Below, piece after piece: positions 62,623 to 64,000 of a DNA stretch of 64,000 bases (the stretch's first letter is position 1; every line of letters begins with the position of its first letter). Origin of the DNA: Streptomyces spiroverticillatus. Lineage in GTDB: Bacteria; Actinomycetota; Actinomycetes; Streptomycetales; Streptomycetaceae. Position numbers and translations under genes: made by a program. The DNA is taken from NCBI GenBank assembly GCA_014650415.1, contig BMUX01000005.1, positions 516,146 to 580,145 of the forward strand. The letters run 5' to 3'. Below the pieces are notes generated by a model that was not told the origin of the DNA, ran no database searches, and saw only the letters and a list, made by a program, of their open reading frames with translations.

Positions 62623-62649
62623 TGTCACACATCTCCGATGAACCCGGTC
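62623..62649 (+). promoter_or_regulatory. ECF41-type promoter for cupin
   Basis: TGTCACA (62623-62629), 15 nt, CGGTC (62645-62649), leader about 88 nt. Divergent to the preceding promoter, -35 boxes 30 bp apart. Confidence 0.75.
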
Positions 62650-62744
62650 AGGAGGATCGAGCGGTCACCACGACCGCGACGATCACGTGAACGCGTGGAC
62701 GATGTGTCCCGCACACACAGTGCAACCACGGAAGGTGCGACCCA

Positions 62745-63206
62745 GTGTCGGAGAACTCACAGCACACCCCGCACGATCACCACGGACACGGCACGGGCGG
62801 CGTGGACGGCCCCAGCTGGACCCGGGCGGCGAAGATGCTCCAGGACGCCTCACCGGTCGTCGTTCCCGAGGGCGCCTCGGCCATGACCATCCACGTCGAG
62901 TGGGAGCCCGGTGACCCGGGCACTCCGCCGCACCGCCACTCGGGACCTGCGTTCGGCTACGTCATCAAGGGCGCCGTCCGCTTCGAACTTGAGGGGGAGC
63001 CGGAGCGAGTCGTCGAGGCCGGCGGCACCTTCTGGGAGCCCGGCGGTGACGCCATCCACTACCAGGACGGCAACGCACTGGACGACGAGCGGACCGAGTT
63101 CGTCGTCACGATGATGTGCGCCCCCGGCAAGCCCATGCTGGAGCTGGTCGACGAGGCGGAGCTGAAGGAGCGCGCCCACCTGCGCGCCCCGCGGCAGATC
63201 GCCTGA
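62745..63206 (+). CDS. Cupin-domain protein
   Basis: 153 aa from GTG 62745 with GGAAGG upstream. Cupin motif 1 is PPHRHSGPAFGYVIKGAVRF ELEGE; motif 2 is GGTFWEPGGDAIHYQDGN. The metal-binding His pair and Glu/His of motif 2 are present. The His-rich start (HTPHDHHGHG) may also bind metal. Small cupins of this type act as dioxygenases, isomerases or sensors; the substrate is unknown. Confidence 0.85.
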   Translation: MSENSQHTPHDHHGHGTGGVDGPSWTRAAKMLQDASPVVVPEGASAMTIHVEWEPGDPGTPPHRHSGPAFGYVIKGAVRFELEGEPERVVEAGGTFWEPGGDAIHYQDGNALDDERTEFVVTMMCAPGKPMLELVDEAELKERAHLRAPRQIA

Positions 63207-63215
63207 CGCGCGGCT

Positions 63216-63273
63216 CGGGGCCCTGCGTCCGTGACACCGGTAGTTGCCGGGGTGCCAAGGATGCAGGGCCCCG
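63216..63273 (+). terminator. Stem-loop terminator after cupin
   Basis: CGGGGCCCTGCGTCC pairs with 63259-63273 (one G-T pair) enclosing a 28-nt loop with its own short hairpin; CTCTTTG follows. Confidence 0.75.
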
Positions 63274-63307
63274 CTCTTTGTACGTGGCCCTTTTCCCGCC
63301 GTCGCCG

Positions 63308-63601
63308 CTAATCCACGAAGTACGAGTCGTGCCGGTCGAAGAACGCGGCCCGCTCCTCGTCGGGAGCGTGCGCCAACTGCGACACGTGCTCGAAGCACTC
63401 CTCGCGGGGAGCCCCCGGCGTGAACAGCAGCAGCATGTCGGCCGGTTCGTCGGAGTCGTTGCGGAAGGCGTGCAGCCCGCCCTGCGGCACGTGCAGGAAG
63501 TTCCCCTTGCGTGCGTCGACCCACTGCACACCGTCGTAGACGCGCACGGTGCCGTCCAAGACGTAGAAGGATTCGGAGATCCTTCTGTGAACTACGGGCA
63601 C
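63308..63601 (-). pseudogene. N-terminally truncated cupin
   Basis: 97 residues from GTG 63601: PVVHRRISESFYVLDGTVRV, DARKGNFLHVPQGGLHAFRN and LLLFTPGAPREECFEHVSQL match the C-terminal three-quarters of a common actinobacterial cupin whose N-terminal ~50 residues (before HHRESESFY) are missing. The upstream sequence is unrelated. A shortened but functional protein cannot be excluded. Confidence 0.6.
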
Positions 63602-63808
63602 TTCCCCGTCGGTCCAGCAGCCGTTATCGCGTTACGTGGTCCATGGTGACCGATACGCGGTCGGCGAGTTCCTGGAACTGGGTGTCGGTGTACCAGGCTC
63701 TGCTGTACGTCAGGTCGACTGCCAGGCGGCCTTGGTGGCGGCTGACGGCGGCGAAGCGGAGCTGGTGAAGTTGGGTGTGTCGGGTAGGTGTCCTGTGGGA
63801 GGGACGCC

Positions 63809-64000
63809 ATGGGGAAGAGCCTCCGAGTTGAGCTGACTGACGTTCAGCACCGTGATCTGCACGGGTTGCTGGCCCGCGGTGATCTGACCGCGTACACCCG
63901 GCAGCGGGCCGAATGCGTCCGCTTCCTCTCCTCGACCGTGGCCGGACCACCGTCGAGGTCGCCGACTTGCTGGAATGCCACCCGGTGACGGTCCGCGCCG
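63809..64000 (+). mobile_element. IS630-type transposase N-terminus, frameshifted, runs off window
   Basis: ATG 63809 (GGGAGGGA upstream) opens MGKSLRVELTDVQHRDLHGL, LTAYTRQRAECVRF, then the helix-turn-helix continuation LLDRGRTTVEVADLLECHPV TVRA is found in a different frame. A single indel near 63925 separates them. The rest lies outside the window. Confidence 0.6.

Noticed and set aside
63639..63790. Minus-strand frame QLRFAAVSRHQGRLAVDLTY reminiscent of a condensation-domain tail
   Set aside because: Too short and without start or context; recorded as an unproven relic between the truncated cupin and the IS630-type transposase.
1..64000. tRNA, rRNA, CRISPR arrays, replication origin, attachment sites
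   Set aside because: No cloverleaf-like or rRNA sequence, no regularly spaced repeat-spacer pattern and no integrase or origin genes were seen.

Overview
The window is high-GC actinobacterial DNA, almost certainly a Streptomyces chromosome. Codon third positions are strongly G/C, GTG starts are common, and a WhiB-like protein, an Acg-type nitroreductase and a MacB-type ABC/two-component set are present. The density of broken genes and transposase relics fits a chromosome arm. No rRNA, tRNA or CRISPR array was seen.

Layout. 0-14 kb is ordinary accessory sequence: a partial MMPL transporter behind a palindromic operator, a winged-helix (AlkX/AlkZ-like) protein, a BtrH-like protein, a MerR regulator, an LLM-monooxygenase relic, a serine hydrolase, a small membrane protein, and a response regulator / sensor kinase / ABC ATPase / FtsX permease cluster. 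14-23 kb resembles a dormancy or hypoxia (DevR/OsdR-type) island: a 29-aa membrane protein, an Acg-like nitroreductase, a tandem universal stress protein, a P1B ATPase fused to hemerythrin, a decayed PLP decarboxylase and GlgX. GGGCC-N4/5-GGCCC palindromes precede its first genes. 23-28 kb carries a NACHT/STAND ATPase with a small partner gene and an Hsp20 relic beside a 7-bp tandem array. 28-38 kb holds acetyltransferases, a PaaX-like regulator with a repeated operator-like motif, several broken genes (PH-SHOCT, DUF418, IS3, a winged-helix paralog), a flavohemoglobin with an NsrR-like site, and an alpha/beta hydrolase.

38.8-63.2 kb is the striking part. Fifteen sites, each reading TGTCACA (or a one- or two-base variant), exactly 15 nt, then a pentamer ending in GTC (mostly CGGTC), face the starts of nearly every transcription unit. 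This matches the promoter signature I recall for group ECF41 sigma factors. Two intact ECF41 sigma factors (sigma2-sigma4 plus a SnoaL-like C-terminal domain) and a third with degenerate sigma domains but an intact C-terminal domain lie inside the array. The units served encode a type-II NADH dehydrogenase, a coiled-coil protein with a tiny coupled leader gene, one of the sigma factors, a WhiB-like protein, two NmrA-type NAD(P)-binding proteins, a fumarate-reductase-like flavoprotein, a 7Fe ferredoxin, Ohr, a DUF5134 membrane protein, a LuxE/LuxC-like pair, a methyltransferase, a D-2-hydroxyacid dehydrogenase, a stand-alone cytochrome b, a pyruvate dehydrogenase E1 plus unusual E2, and a cupin. 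My reading is an ECF41-controlled redox and electron-transfer regulon packed into one 24-kb island, much larger than the single-target ECF41 circuits I know of. The right edge is a truncated cupin and a frameshifted IS630-type transposase.
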